Part shown: positions 31,223-39,738 of the stretch, in pieces
Layout of the letters: each line of letters starts with the position of its first letter
Numbering within the stretch: the stretch's first letter is position 1
Assembly: GCA_016873335.1 (NCBI GenBank)
Contig: VGXN01000007.1
Span: forward strand, 1 to 49,058
DNA from: Phycisphaerae bacterium
GTDB lineage: Bacteria; Planctomycetota; Phycisphaerae; Phycisphaerales; SM1A02
Reading direction: 5' to 3'
DNA length: 49,058 bases
Translations under genes and position numbers: made by a program
Notes under the pieces: model-generated
What the model was told of the DNA's origin: nothing
Databases searched by the model: none
Seen by the model: only the letters and a program-made list of their open reading frames with translations

Positions 31223-32379
31223 GTTGGCAGACGCCGCTGCTGTCGTTGGCGTTCGCGTGCAGTGCGCTGCCTGCGCTGCTTGGTGCGATCAATCTTCGCC
31301 GCTACCGAGTCATCGACGCGAGTGGTGATCTCGAGGGCGAACGACCCTCCGTGACGGTCTGCATTCCCGCACGCAACGAGGCTGCAAACATCGAGGCGTG
31401 CGTTCGCTCCGCGCTCGCAAGCACGGGCGTCGATGTGGAAGTGATCGTGCACGACGATGCATCGACGGACGAGACGCCTGCGATTCTTGCGCTGCTGTGT
31501 CAAGAGGATGCGCGTGTGCGAGTGGTGGAACGCCAGCCGCTGCCCGACGGTTGGAACGGGAAGCAGTGGGGCTGTCAGCGGATGGGTTTGGCTGCGACGG
31601 GCCAGTGGCTGCTGTTCACCGATGCCGATGTCAGGCTCGCGCCGAGTGCCCTCCGCAGCGCGTGGCTTGCCGCGCGCGCGGGCGGCAGCGCGCTTGTCTC
31701 GACCGTGCCGCGGCAGGAGACGGAGTCGTGGATGGAAGACGCCGTCATTCCGCTCATCCACTTTGTGCTTCTCTGCTACTTGCCCTTCGGGCAGATGCGC
31801 TCCACACTTCGCCCCGCGGCGAGCGCAGGCTGCGGGCAGTTTCTGTTTGTGGAACGCACCGCGTGGCGCGCGGCGGGCGGTCATGAGACATTCCGCGCGT
31901 CGATGCACGACGGCATCAAGTTGCCGCGCGCGGTGCGCCGTGCGGGTCTGCGAACCGATCTGTTCGATGGAACGCCCGTCGTGTCATGTCGCATGTATCA
32001 CGGCGCGGGCGCGGTGTGGCATGGCTTCGCCAAGAACGCGTTCGAGGGACTGGGGTCGTTTGGCTTGCTGGTCTTTGTCACGGTCGTTCACGCGCTTGGG
32101 CAGATGCTGCCGGCGGCGTGGATCGTGTGGTCGCTCATCACGGCGAGGCCGTGGGGCGCACCCGAGTGGCTGGCGAGCGCCGCGCTGACCGTCAGCATCG
32201 CGCTGCGGCTTGCGTTCATGCTGCGCTTTCGTCAGTCGCTGCGGTCCGTGCTGCTGCATCCGATCGGCATCACGCTGCTCACACTCATTCAGTGGCACAG
32301 CGCGTGGCTGCACATCACGGGGCGGCGGAGCTGGAAGGGACGGACATCGGGGAGTGCGCCTGCCCCCGCTGCGGGGTAG
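31219..32379 (+). CDS. Family 2 glycosyltransferase (HpnB/CrtQ-like), membrane-anchored
   Basis: A 386-residue GT2 enzyme with an N-terminal hydrophobic span (about 5-24), a GT-A domain (Val-Thr-Val-Cys-Ile-Pro-Ala-Arg-Asn-Glu at 45-54, Asp-Asp-Ala-Ser-Thr-Asp at 79-84, Gly-Trp-Asn-Gly-Lys at 111-115, metal-binding Asp135-Ala-Asp137) and C-terminal membrane spans (about 280-380). The Gly-Trp-x-Gly-Lys segment and the terminal spans are features of hopanoid-associated HpnB and the staphyloxanthin glycosyltransferase CrtQ. In this context it probably glucosylates a carotenoid acid made upstream. The start is the ATG overlapping the acyltransferase stop. Its last 65 bases overlap, tail to tail, the ABC transporter gene on the other strand. 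Confidence 0.9.
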   Translation: MSWQTPLLSLAFACSALPALLGAINLRRYRVIDASGDLEGERPSVTVCIPARNEAANIEACVRSALASTGVDVEVIVHDDASTDETPAILALLCQEDARVRVVERQPLPDGWNGKQWGCQRMGLAATGQWLLFTDADVRLAPSALRSAWLAARAGGSALVSTVPRQETESWMEDAVIPLIHFVLLCYLPFGQMRSTLRPAASAGCGQFLFVERTAWRAAGGHETFRASMHDGIKLPRAVRRAGLRTDLFDGTPVVSCRMYHGAGAVWHGFAKNAFEGLGSFGLLVFVTVVHALGQMLPAAWIVWSLITARPWGAPEWLASAALTVSIALRLAFMLRFRQSLRSVLLHPIGITLLTLIQWHSAWLHITGRRSWKGRTSGSAPAPAAG

Positions 32380-34336
32380 CGGCGGGCGTGCCGATCGCCT
32401 TCGGCGCAGGTGGCGGCGCCGTCTGCAGCAGGACCATCTGGCGGTAGCGGTCGCTGGTCTCCATCAGGTGCTGGTGCGTTCCCGACGCGGTGATGCGGCC
32501 ATCCTCGAGTACCACGATCTGGTCGGCGTGCTGGATCGTGCTGAGCCGATGGGCGATCACAAAGGTCGTGCGGTCACGGAGCAGATGCGCAAGGGCTGAC
32601 TGAATGAGCCGCTCCGACTCCGAATCAAGACTGCTCGTCGCCTCATCCAGGATCAGGATCTTCGGATCGGCAAGCAGTGCCCTCGCAATCGCAAGCCGCT
32701 GCCGCTGTCCACCCGAAAGGCGCACGCCACGCTCGCCGATGCGCGTCTGCAGACCGTTCGGCATCGCATCGATGAAGTCGGCGGCGTTGGCGCGCTCGAT
32801 CGCTTCGCGCACCGCTGCTGCACTTGCCTCACGAGTGCCGTAGCGGATGTTGTCCTCGACGGAGCCATCGAACAGAAAGACATCCTGCTCGACGATGCCG
32901 AGGACACGATGCCATGAACGGAGCTGGATGTCGCGCAGGTCCGTGCCGTCGATGAGCACGGACCCCTCGGTCGGATCGAAGAAGCGCGCGATGAGGTTGC
33001 ACAGCGTCGTCTTGCCGCTGCCCGAGGGCCCCACAAGCGCCACGGTCTTTCCCGGCGGCGCCTGCAGCGTGATGTGATCGAGCACGGTGCGCTCGGTCTG
33101 CGGATATCGATAGGAGACGCCACGGAGTTCAACATGACCGTGGATCGCAGGCTTCGCGAGCCGAATCGCGCTGGGGCGGTCGGGCATGTCGGGCTGTTCC
33201 GCGAGCAGGTCGAGCAGTCGATCGAGCCCAGCCAGATTGGTCTGGAACGCCGTCGCGCTCGATGCCAGCATCTGGATCGGCAGCAGCAGCATCATCACAT
33301 AGGTCAGGAACAGCACCAGATCACCCGCGGTGAGCGTGCCGCGCAGCACTTGCGTTCCGCCGTACCAGAGCAGCGCCGCGCTCGCACATGGAATGAAGAG
33401 CGCCCACGCCAGGTCAATGCCGCGCGACCACCACCAGACGAACATCTCTTGGCGTGACATGAGATGCGAGGAACGGGCGGCACGCGCCGCCTCGGAGCGC
33501 GTGCGGTCGAATCCTCGCACGACACGCATGCCGCCAAAGACTTCCGCGGCGTGTGCATCGATGGATTCACGGGTCTGCTTGATGTCGCGGTAGATCGGTC
33601 GGATGCGCCCGATCCATGTGCGGTGAGAAAGCACGACCACTGGCAACACGATCAGTGCACCCAGAAGCAGCCGCCAATCGGTCGCGCCAAGCACGGCGAG
33701 ACTGCCGATCAGTTGGATGACCGCGCGCCATGGGTTGTAGAGCATGCTGAAGACAAGGTCTCCGACACCCGCTGCATCCTCGCGAAGGGCGGTCACCATG
33801 CCGCCCGCACGGATGTGGTGGATGCGCGACAGCGGCAGCTTCATCGCATGACCCAACACGCGGCGCCGCATGCGGTTCTGCACGGACTTCACCGTTCGCG
33901 TGGCGAGCAGTCTGCCCGTGATGCTCAAGAGGACGGCGACGAACGAGAGTGCAACGATCGTGATGGCGAGCAGCGCGAGCAGTGAAGAGGGATCCGTGAG
34001 TGCCGCGTCACCCACGGGCAGCCACCGACGAAGTGCTTCAGGCAGAGGCGCACCGCCGAAGACATTGTCGATGGCGATCTTGGTGGCTGCGGGCGGCAGC
34101 AGTTCAAGGGCACTACCGACTGTTGCACAGGCGAGTGCAACGATCACCTTGCCGCGGTCTCGACCGACGGTCGCCGCGAACGAGCGGAGCAGCTCGCCGA
34201 GCGAGCGGTTCCGTCGCGAACTGACTTCGGTGCCGTGTCGCGTGACGATCGTTCGCTGCGACTTGCTCCTCACGCGCCGCTGCGACGCTTCCTCGCGGTA
34301 TGTGCTGTACTGCCTTCGACTCGATGTGAACGCCAC
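32315..34336 (-). CDS. MsbA-type ABC exporter, fused membrane and ATPase domains
   Basis: A 673-residue half-transporter that would work as a homodimer. The six-span membrane domain covers about 62-355. The ATPase domain has Walker A Gly-Pro-Ser-Gly-Ser-Gly-Lys-Thr-Thr (436-444), Q-loop Glu-Gln-Asp-Val-Phe, signature Leu-Ser-Gly-Gly-Gln (540-544), Walker B Leu-Ile-Leu-Asp-Glu (561-565) and the switch His in Ile-Ala-His-Arg-Leu-Ser. Family members flip lipid A (MsbA), other lipids or drugs. Candidate cargo here is lipid A or the glycosylated carotenoid. The GTG start at 34336 gives a basic 45-residue N-terminus; a later start is possible. The Pro/Ser-rich C-terminal tail overlaps the glycosyltransferase gene by 65 bases. 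Confidence 0.92.
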   Translation of the reverse strand: MAFTSSRRQYSTYREEASQRRVRSKSQRTIVTRHGTEVSSRRNRSLGELLRSFAATVGRDRGKVIVALACATVGSALELLPPAATKIAIDNVFGGAPLPEALRRWLPVGDAALTDPSSLLALLAITIVALSFVAVLLSITGRLLATRTVKSVQNRMRRRVLGHAMKLPLSRIHHIRAGGMVTALREDAAGVGDLVFSMLYNPWRAVIQLIGSLAVLGATDWRLLLGALIVLPVVVLSHRTWIGRIRPIYRDIKQTRESIDAHAAEVFGGMRVVRGFDRTRSEAARAARSSHLMSRQEMFVWWWSRGIDLAWALFIPCASAALLWYGGTQVLRGTLTAGDLVLFLTYVMMLLLPIQMLASSATAFQTNLAGLDRLLDLLAEQPDMPDRPSAIRLAKPAIHGHVELRGVSYRYPQTERTVLDHITLQAPPGKTVALVGPSGSGKTTLCNLIARFFDPTEGSVLIDGTDLRDIQLRSWHRVLGIVEQDVFLFDGSVEDNIRYGTREASAAAVREAIERANAADFIDAMPNGLQTRIGERGVRLSGGQRQRLAIARALLADPKILILDEATSSLDSESERLIQSALAHLLRDRTTFVIAHRLSTIQHADQIVVLEDGRITASGTHQHLMETSDRYRQMVLLQTAPPPAPKAIGTPAATPQRGQAHSPMSVPSSSAAP

Positions 34337-34373
34337 TGAGAGTCATGGTAGGTCCGCACGGTACGATCGCCCT

Positions 34374-35594
34374 ATGAACCCATGGAACTGCTCGGCCGTT
34401 GCCCTCGCGGCGCTCATCGCCGCCTCGCCACTCGCCCAGTCTCCGGCCACGGAGCCACCCGCCGGTGGAACGGCGCCCGCAGCACAGAGCAAGGCGAATG
34501 AAGACAAGAGTGCCGGACAGACGAAGCGGCAGCGGGGGGTAGGTCTGCACTACGGACTGCAGCAGGCGCCACCGAAGGCGAAGGGTGCTGTGCGGCTCGC
34601 TTCCTACAACCTGCAGAACCTCTTCGATCATGTGGACGACCCATCGCTGTCGGGAGAGTGGGAAGATCTGAAACTGGCGGTGACCGATGACCGTGCGAAG
34701 GCGCTCGCGGAGGTGATCCGCCGGCTCGATGCGGACATCCTCTGCGTTGAAGAGATCGAGTCGAAGGAAGCACTCACATGGTTTCGAGACACCTATCTGA
34801 AGGGCCTTGGCTACGACCACATCGAGAGCCTCGATGCCGGCTACTACCGAGGTGTCGAGCAGTCTGTGTTGTCGCGATTCCCGATCTCTTCGCCCACGGT
34901 GTTCGTCGGTACCGTGCTTGAGACGCGCGGCAATGCCGACAAACCAGCTAGTGACAAGCCCGTATCGGCAGGTGATGCGAAGGAAAAGAGCAGCGTTCTG
35001 GACGATCCAACCAAGTTCCAGCGCAGCCCGCTCGCATTCGATGTGCAGTTGCCGGGCGGCTACGTCCTCACAGCGTTCGTGATCCATCACAAGGCGGGTG
35101 GTGAGAAGTACAACGACCACCGTGAGGCGGAGGCCGCAAAGATCATCGAGTTCGTGAAGCAGCGGCTCGAAAGGGATTCGAAGGCGAACATCGTGGTGGT
35201 GGGTGACTTCAACGCCACGCCCTTGAGCGATGTGCGGCGCATGTACAAGGAGGCGGGGCTCCAGAACGGCTACGACTTCCGAAACGCCGACGATCAAGCG
35301 GCAGGTCGCAATCGGAGTGCACCCGAAGCGCAGAAGCAGCAGCTGTACGACCGTTACACGACGCACGAGTCAGGGCGGGCAATCGACTACATCCTCCTCT
35401 CAGGCGGCTTCGCAGATGAGATCGTTCCCGGATCTTTCTTCGTGCTGTCTTCGCTGCACCCCGGTGACAGTTACGACTGGCGCAAGGACACGCCGCCGAG
35501 CGGTTATGCGAGCGATCACTATCCGATTGCGCTCGACTTCATCCCGCGCGATGGGGGGACGAAGACGAACTCGAAGGGGCGCCGCCCGAACTGA
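34374..35594 (+). CDS. Secreted endonuclease/exonuclease/phosphatase-family protein
   Basis: A 406-residue protein with a signal peptide (about 1-22) and a Pro/Ala/Lys linker, then an EEP-superfamily domain (about 72-392). Catalytic landmarks: Asn79 in Ala-Ser-Tyr-Asn-Leu-Gln-Asn, Glu127 in Cys-Val-Glu-Glu-Ile-Glu, His238 in Ile-His-His-Lys, Gly-Asp-Phe-Asn (277-280) and Ser-Asp-His (380-382). Such enzymes cut nucleic acid or phosphoesters such as sphingomyelin or inositol phosphates; the substrate cannot be told. As an exported member it may scavenge phosphate or nucleotides. A 30-residue Lys/Asp-rich insertion sits at about 185-212. It is divergent from the ABC exporter (37-base gap) and its last 56 bases overlap trpB tail to tail. 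Confidence 0.87.
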   Translation: MNPWNCSAVALAALIAASPLAQSPATEPPAGGTAPAAQSKANEDKSAGQTKRQRGVGLHYGLQQAPPKAKGAVRLASYNLQNLFDHVDDPSLSGEWEDLKLAVTDDRAKALAEVIRRLDADILCVEEIESKEALTWFRDTYLKGLGYDHIESLDAGYYRGVEQSVLSRFPISSPTVFVGTVLETRGNADKPASDKPVSAGDAKEKSSVLDDPTKFQRSPLAFDVQLPGGYVLTAFVIHHKAGGEKYNDHREAEAAKIIEFVKQRLERDSKANIVVVGDFNATPLSDVRRMYKEAGLQNGYDFRNADDQAAGRNRSAPEAQKQQLYDRYTTHESGRAIDYILLSGGFADEIVPGSFFVLSSLHPGDSYDWRKDTPPSGYASDHYPIALDFIPRDGGTKTNSKGRRPN

Positions 35595-36792
35595 TCAGTT
35601 GGATCGCCTCGGTGACATCCTTGTCGCCGCGTCCTGACACGTTGATCACCACGATCTGATCCGCGCGCATTGTGCGTGCGGCGTGAACGGCGGCATGCAC
35701 CGCGTGCGCGGTCTCGAGCGCTGGAATGATCCCCTCGAGCCTCGCCAGCAATTGGAACGCCTCGAGTGCCTCCGCATCGCTGACCGCGCAGTAGTGCACG
35801 CGCCCTGCATCACGCCAGTAGGAGTGCTCGGGGCCGACGCCCGGGTAGTCGAGCCCGGCACTGCACGAGTGCACATCGGCGGTTTGTCCATCGGCAGTCT
35901 GCAGCACATACGAGTACGAACCATGCAGAACGCCTGGGGTTCCAAGGGACAGCGGCGCCGCATGTTGCCCCGCGCCGAGGCCACGTCCGCCCGCCTCCGC
36001 ACCGATGAGACGAACCGACTCGTCCTGTACGAAGGGAGCGAAGATGCCTGCCGCGTTCGACCCGCCGCCGACGCACGCGACGACCGCGTCGGGGAGTCGC
36101 CCAAGCTGCTCGAGACACTGCGCGCGGCACTCCTGACCGATGACACTTTGGAAATCCCGCACGATGGTGGGGAACGGATGCGGGCCCACCACGCTGCCGA
36201 TGATGTAGTGCGTGTTGCCGACCGAACCCATCCAGTCGCGCATCGCTTCGTTCGTCGCATCCTTCAGCGTGCGGGAGCCAGAGGAGACTTCATGGACGGT
36301 GGCACCGAGCAATCGCATTCGAAAGACATTCAGCGCTTGCCGCCGCACATCCTCGCTGCCCATGTAGACCTCGCAGGGCAGCCCAAAGTGTGCGCACGCG
36401 GTCGCGGTCGCGACACCATGCTGACCCGCACCCGTCTCCGCGATGATCCGCTTCTTCCCCATGCGCAGGGCCAGCAGCGTCTGCCCCATGGTGTTGTTGA
36501 TCTTGTGTGCGCCTGTGTGCGCCAGATCCTCGCGCTTGAGCACGATCCGCGCTCCGCCCGCATGCGCGGTGAGCCGCGGTGCATCGCACAGTGCCGTTGG
36601 TCGTCCGACGAAGTGCCGAAGCAGCCCGCGCAGTTCTTCGAGGAAGCGCGCATCTCGGCGCGCATCGATGTAGGCACCTTCGAGTTCCTGCAGCGCAGCG
36701 ATGAGCGTTTCGGGGACGAATTGTCCGCCGTACGGACCGAAGCGTGCGGGCAGTCCGCTCGATGAAGCGGGATGTGTCGGGGCAGCGGTCAC
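35539..36792 (-). CDS. trpB: Tryptophan synthase beta subunit
   Basis: A 417-residue TrpB, which condenses indole with serine to form tryptophan using PLP. Motifs: [11 protein letters not shown] (18-28), the PLP lysine Lys97 in [17 protein letters not shown], and the phosphate-binding Gly-Gly-Gly-Ser-Asn-Ala. The start is GTG 36792, overlapping the stop of the upstream phosphatidyltransferase (GTGA); the frame open further upstream is not coding. A low-complexity Ser/Gly tail follows Gly-Arg-Gly-Asp-Lys-Asp. No trpA is adjacent. Its 3' end overlaps the convergent EEP gene by 56 bases. Confidence 0.96.
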   Translation of the reverse strand: MTAAPTHPASSSGLPARFGPYGGQFVPETLIAALQELEGAYIDARRDARFLEELRGLLRHFVGRPTALCDAPRLTAHAGGARIVLKREDLAHTGAHKINNTMGQTLLALRMGKKRIIAETGAGQHGVATATACAHFGLPCEVYMGSEDVRRQALNVFRMRLLGATVHEVSSGSRTLKDATNEAMRDWMGSVGNTHYIIGSVVGPHPFPTIVRDFQSVIGQECRAQCLEQLGRLPDAVVACVGGGSNAAGIFAPFVQDESVRLIGAEAGGRGLGAGQHAAPLSLGTPGVLHGSYSYVLQTADGQTADVHSCSAGLDYPGVGPEHSYWRDAGRVHYCAVSDAEALEAFQLLARLEGIIPALETAHAVHAAVHAARTMRADQIVVINVSGRGDKDVTEAIQLISSGGAPSSSSSSPHRAG

Positions 36793-37691
36793 TCCGACTC
36801 CGTGATTGCCGCACGCGATGGGCGAAGCCGGCGCAGCACCATGAGCGGACCCGACAGCGCATAGCCGCAGAACGCGACCGCGAGCGCCACTTGGAACCAC
36901 CACACCGCAAACGCGATCGGCAGCATGAGCCATGCGACGAAGGCGAACGAATGTCTGCCACGCAGGTAACGGTTCACGAAGTGACCGTACGGAATGCGGG
37001 AGATCATCGCGAACGAGCAAAGCACCGTCGCGAGCGGCAGGATGAGCGCCGAAGTCTTCTCGAATCCATCGGGCGGCACCTCGTGAAACCGAATGACCGT
37101 GAGATGCTGGTGCAGCAGCGTGAGGCTCGCGATCGCACCCGCCGAACCAGGCGAGGGCAAACCACGGAACACTCGGTGATCCGCCTCATCGGTCGAGCCA
37201 ACTTCCGCGTTGAAGCGCGCGAGGCGCAGCGCGGTGCAGCAGATGTAGAACGCCGTCACGCCCCAGATGATCTTGCCGTACACGCCCTCCGCGTCGGGCC
37301 CAAGGATTCCCGTGTAATGATCGGGACCACCGTAGTAGTAGCTCACGAGCCGCAACACCATGAACGCCGGCGCGACACCGAAGGTCACCATGTCGGCCAT
37401 CGAGTCAAGTTGCGCGCCGAACTCGCTCGCCGAGTTGGTGATTCGCGCGGCAAAGCCGTCAAAGGCATCGAACAGCATCCCGAAGAAGACAAGACTGCCC
37501 GCGATCGTGAGCGTGCTCCAACCAAAGATGTTGCTCGGGCCAATCGGCTTGCTCGCATAGTGGATCGCAGCGAATCCGCAGATCAGGTTGCCGAGCGTCA
37601 GGAGCGTCGGAAAGACGGCCACTGTGAGCAGTCGCCTTCGGTGGCGGGTGGTCTGCACCTGATCTGGCAGTACGGGTGGCGAGGCACTCAT
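36789..37691 (-). CDS. pssA: CDP-alcohol phosphatidyltransferase, probable phosphatidylserine synthase
   Basis: A 300-residue integral membrane enzyme of the CDP-alcohol phosphatidyltransferase family. The signature is exact: Asp78-Gly-x2-Ala-Arg83, eight residues, Gly92, three, Asp96, three, Asp100; Asp75 precedes it. About seven to eight spans are visible. The block Ala-Leu-Arg-Leu-Ala-Arg-Phe-Asn after the second loop and Gly-Leu-Pro-Ser-Pro are typical of type II PssA, which joins serine to CDP-diacylglycerol as the precursor of phosphatidylethanolamine. No psd decarboxylase gene is adjacent. Both ends overlap neighbours by 4 bases (ATGA upstream, GTGA downstream). Confidence 0.9.
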   Translation of the reverse strand: MSASPPVLPDQVQTTRHRRRLLTVAVFPTLLTLGNLICGFAAIHYASKPIGPSNIFGWSTLTIAGSLVFFGMLFDAFDGFAARITNSASEFGAQLDSMADMVTFGVAPAFMVLRLVSYYYGGPDHYTGILGPDAEGVYGKIIWGVTAFYICCTALRLARFNAEVGSTDEADHRVFRGLPSPGSAGAIASLTLLHQHLTVIRFHEVPPDGFEKTSALILPLATVLCSFAMISRIPYGHFVNRYLRGRHSFAFVAWLMLPIAFAVWWFQVALAVAFCGYALSGPLMVLRRLRPSRAAITESE

Positions 37692-38677
37692 GGTTGCGCG
37701 GGCTCCGTGCGTGATTCTACGGCGGCAACATCCGCAAAGTGACGATCGGCGATCAGTGGGGCGATGACGACGACGGGGCGCAGTCGCAGCAGATCCCGAT
37801 CATCGCCCTGCCGCCCGAGAAGCAGCTCGCCGAGCGTCGCCGGCGGCAGAACCGGCGGACCAGCCGCGGGGCCTTTCCCAGCACTTTGTGCACGAGGCGG
37901 TGCGCTGGTCACGAGCAGTACGGTGCCGCGTTCAAGCGCAACGGAAAAGCCCGCACCCGTGAAACTTTCGCGCGCCGATGCACGCGCGCCAGGCACCGCG
38001 CCCCCCGCGAGGAATGCGGGCTGCAATTCCACATCCGTCACCGCCCCTTTCTCGAGCGGTACGGTCCAGCCGCGGATCAGCAACTGAAGTGTGCCGCCCG
38101 CAAGGCGACGCGTACTCCCATCGATGAGGACCGCACATTGTCCGCGCACGGGGAGTGCGTTCACTTGGGTCCATGCGTGCGCCTGACCGAGCCACAGGCG
38201 AATGCTCGATGCGGTGCCGCCAAGACTGTCCAGTGATTTGCCGAGGTTCGCCATCGGGACGGCAGCCACACGGATGCCGTTGCCGAGCAGCCGATCCTGC
38301 GCACTGTCGGTCAACATGGGCGGCTTGTTCGACTCGAAGAATGTGTTGACCGCATCAGCATTGTCCGGCACTTGCCAGCGGAGCACGACCACGCCGTCGG
38401 TGGATCCGTCATCCGAGGGAAGCCACACGTCGCGGGTGGGCACCGATGCTGCAATCTCCGCCCATGCCGCGGTCATGTCGGCTCTATCACGCTGCTCGTC
38501 CTCGGCACGCTCGGGGCGCGCGCCTTCGGCGTTGTTGCCGTCGGTGCGCGCAGTGGCTTCGGTCTGCGTACTCGGCGCGGCGTTGCACGACAAGAGAGCG
38601 AGCGCTGATGCGGCGAGTGCGAGCGCAGGCAGGCGCGCGAGAATGTGGCGGACGGTGGGGGTGTGCTCGGCGTTCAT
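37688..38677 (-). CDS. Putative lipoprotein of unknown function
   Basis: A 329-residue protein that starts with a basic n-region and a hydrophobic core ending Leu-Ala-Leu-Leu-Ser-Cys (Cys31), close to a lipobox (Leu at -2 is not the usual residue). A Thr/Glu/Ala-rich linker follows (about 33-70), then a mixed domain with strands such as Gly-Val-Val-Val-Leu-Arg-Trp-Gln-Val-Pro. I recognise no family. Its ATG overlaps the LOG-family stop and its stop overlaps the pssA start (ATGA both times), so it is translated in the same chain as the AsmA-like protein and PssA. An envelope role is inferred from the export signal and the operon. Confidence 0.75.
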   Translation of the reverse strand: MNAEHTPTVRHILARLPALALAASALALLSCNAAPSTQTEATARTDGNNAEGARPERAEDEQRDRADMTAAWAEIAASVPTRDVWLPSDDGSTDGVVVLRWQVPDNADAVNTFFESNKPPMLTDSAQDRLLGNGIRVAAVPMANLGKSLDSLGGTASSIRLWLGQAHAWTQVNALPVRGQCAVLIDGSTRRLAGGTLQLLIRGWTVPLEKGAVTDVELQPAFLAGGAVPGARASARESFTGAGFSVALERGTVLLVTSAPPRAQSAGKGPAAGPPVLPPATLGELLLGRQGDDRDLLRLRPVVVIAPLIADRHFADVAAVESRTEPAQP

Positions 38678-39738
38678 GCGGCAGCGTGCGGGAGCGTGTT
38701 GATGCGGTCGATCATTCGCCGAATGAGCCCGAACAGCCTTCGATTGTGGCGGAACCAGATGCGCGCAGTTCCGGCGGGCGCATCGTCGCCTTCCAACGAG
38801 TCGCCTTGGTGCATGGTGCCAGATTCAATCAGCGGCGAGAACTCCTGCGCGAGTTCCTGAAGTTGGGTGGGGGAGAGCGGTGCATCCAGTCGCAGCACGA
38901 GCAGATCATCGACATATCGGCTCGATCGGTAACGGCGGTAAAATGTGCTGATGATCTCCACCGCGTGAGCGGTGGATGTCGCGCGAGTGAAGAGATCCGT
39001 GTCCTCGGGGCTGATCCAGTGCGTGCGTTCCATGCACTCGCTCACGAAGGAACGCCAGCGTTCCCAGTAGTGCCCACCCTCGCCTTCGACAAGAACGATG
39101 GGCACCACCAAACTGCGCCCACACTGCACCAGTGTGAGTGCCTCGAAGAGTTCGTCTTGCGTGCCGTACCCGCCCGGGAACGCTGCGACCGCATCGGCGC
39201 TGCCCATGAACGCGAGTTTGCGCGTGAAGTAGTAGCGGAACTTCAGCAGCTTCGGATCGCCGGCGATGACGGGGTTCGGGCGATCCTCAAACGGCAGTCG
39301 GATGGAAAGCCCGAAGGACTGGTCGGGTGTCGGTCCCTCATTGCCCGCCTGCATGATGCCAGGTCCCGCACCAGTAATCGCCATCCAACCGCGTTCGGCG
39401 AGCGCGCGCGAGAAGTCGAGCGCGGCGATGTAGTCGGGATGGTCGCGTGGTGTGCGTGCGCTGCCGAAAATCGCCACCTTGCGCAGCGCACGGAAGCGTT
39501 CAAACATCGTGAACGCAGCTCGCATCTCGCGAAGCGACTGGCGTATCAATCGCAGTTCGCCCATCGTCAGGCGGTCGTTCGCGAGGTGCAGCGCGGTCGC
39601 CACCATCTCGGAGATCACATGTGCGCGCGACTGCTGCTCATTGTCGCTCCCACGCTCGGCGAGTGCGAGCGCGACCATCTCGTCGATTGCCCGACGCAGA
39701 TGCGGGGCGAGGCGCAAGTGTTCAGCCTTCGGCTTCAT
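38674..39738 (-). CDS. LOG-family Rossmann-fold protein with N- and C-terminal extensions
   Basis: A 354-residue protein whose centre (about 85-300) is a LOG/TIGR00730-type fold: Ala-Ile-Phe-Gly-Ser-Ala-Arg (89-95), Gly-Ala-Gly-Pro-Gly-Ile-Met (123-129) and the signature Pro-Gly-Gly-Tyr-Gly-Thr-Gln-Asp-Glu (188-196). Family members are nucleotide 5'-monophosphate phosphoribohydrolases, including those that release cytokinin bases, once misannotated as lysine decarboxylases. The 80-residue N-terminal helical region and the 60-residue C-terminal part are longer than in minimal LOG proteins (about 190 residues). It is third-party to the lipid genes around it yet coupled to both by 4-base overlaps. 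The substrate is unknown. Confidence 0.87.
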   Translation of the reverse strand: MKPKAEHLRLAPHLRRAIDEMVALALAERGSDNEQQSRAHVISEMVATALHLANDRLTMGELRLIRQSLREMRAAFTMFERFRALRKVAIFGSARTPRDHPDYIAALDFSRALAERGWMAITGAGPGIMQAGNEGPTPDQSFGLSIRLPFEDRPNPVIAGDPKLLKFRYYFTRKLAFMGSADAVAAFPGGYGTQDELFEALTLVQCGRSLVVPIVLVEGEGGHYWERWRSFVSECMERTHWISPEDTDLFTRATSTAHAVEIISTFYRRYRSSRYVDDLLVLRLDAPLSPTQLQELAQEFSPLIESGTMHQGDSLEGDDAPAGTARIWFRHNRRLFGLIRRMIDRINTLPHAAA

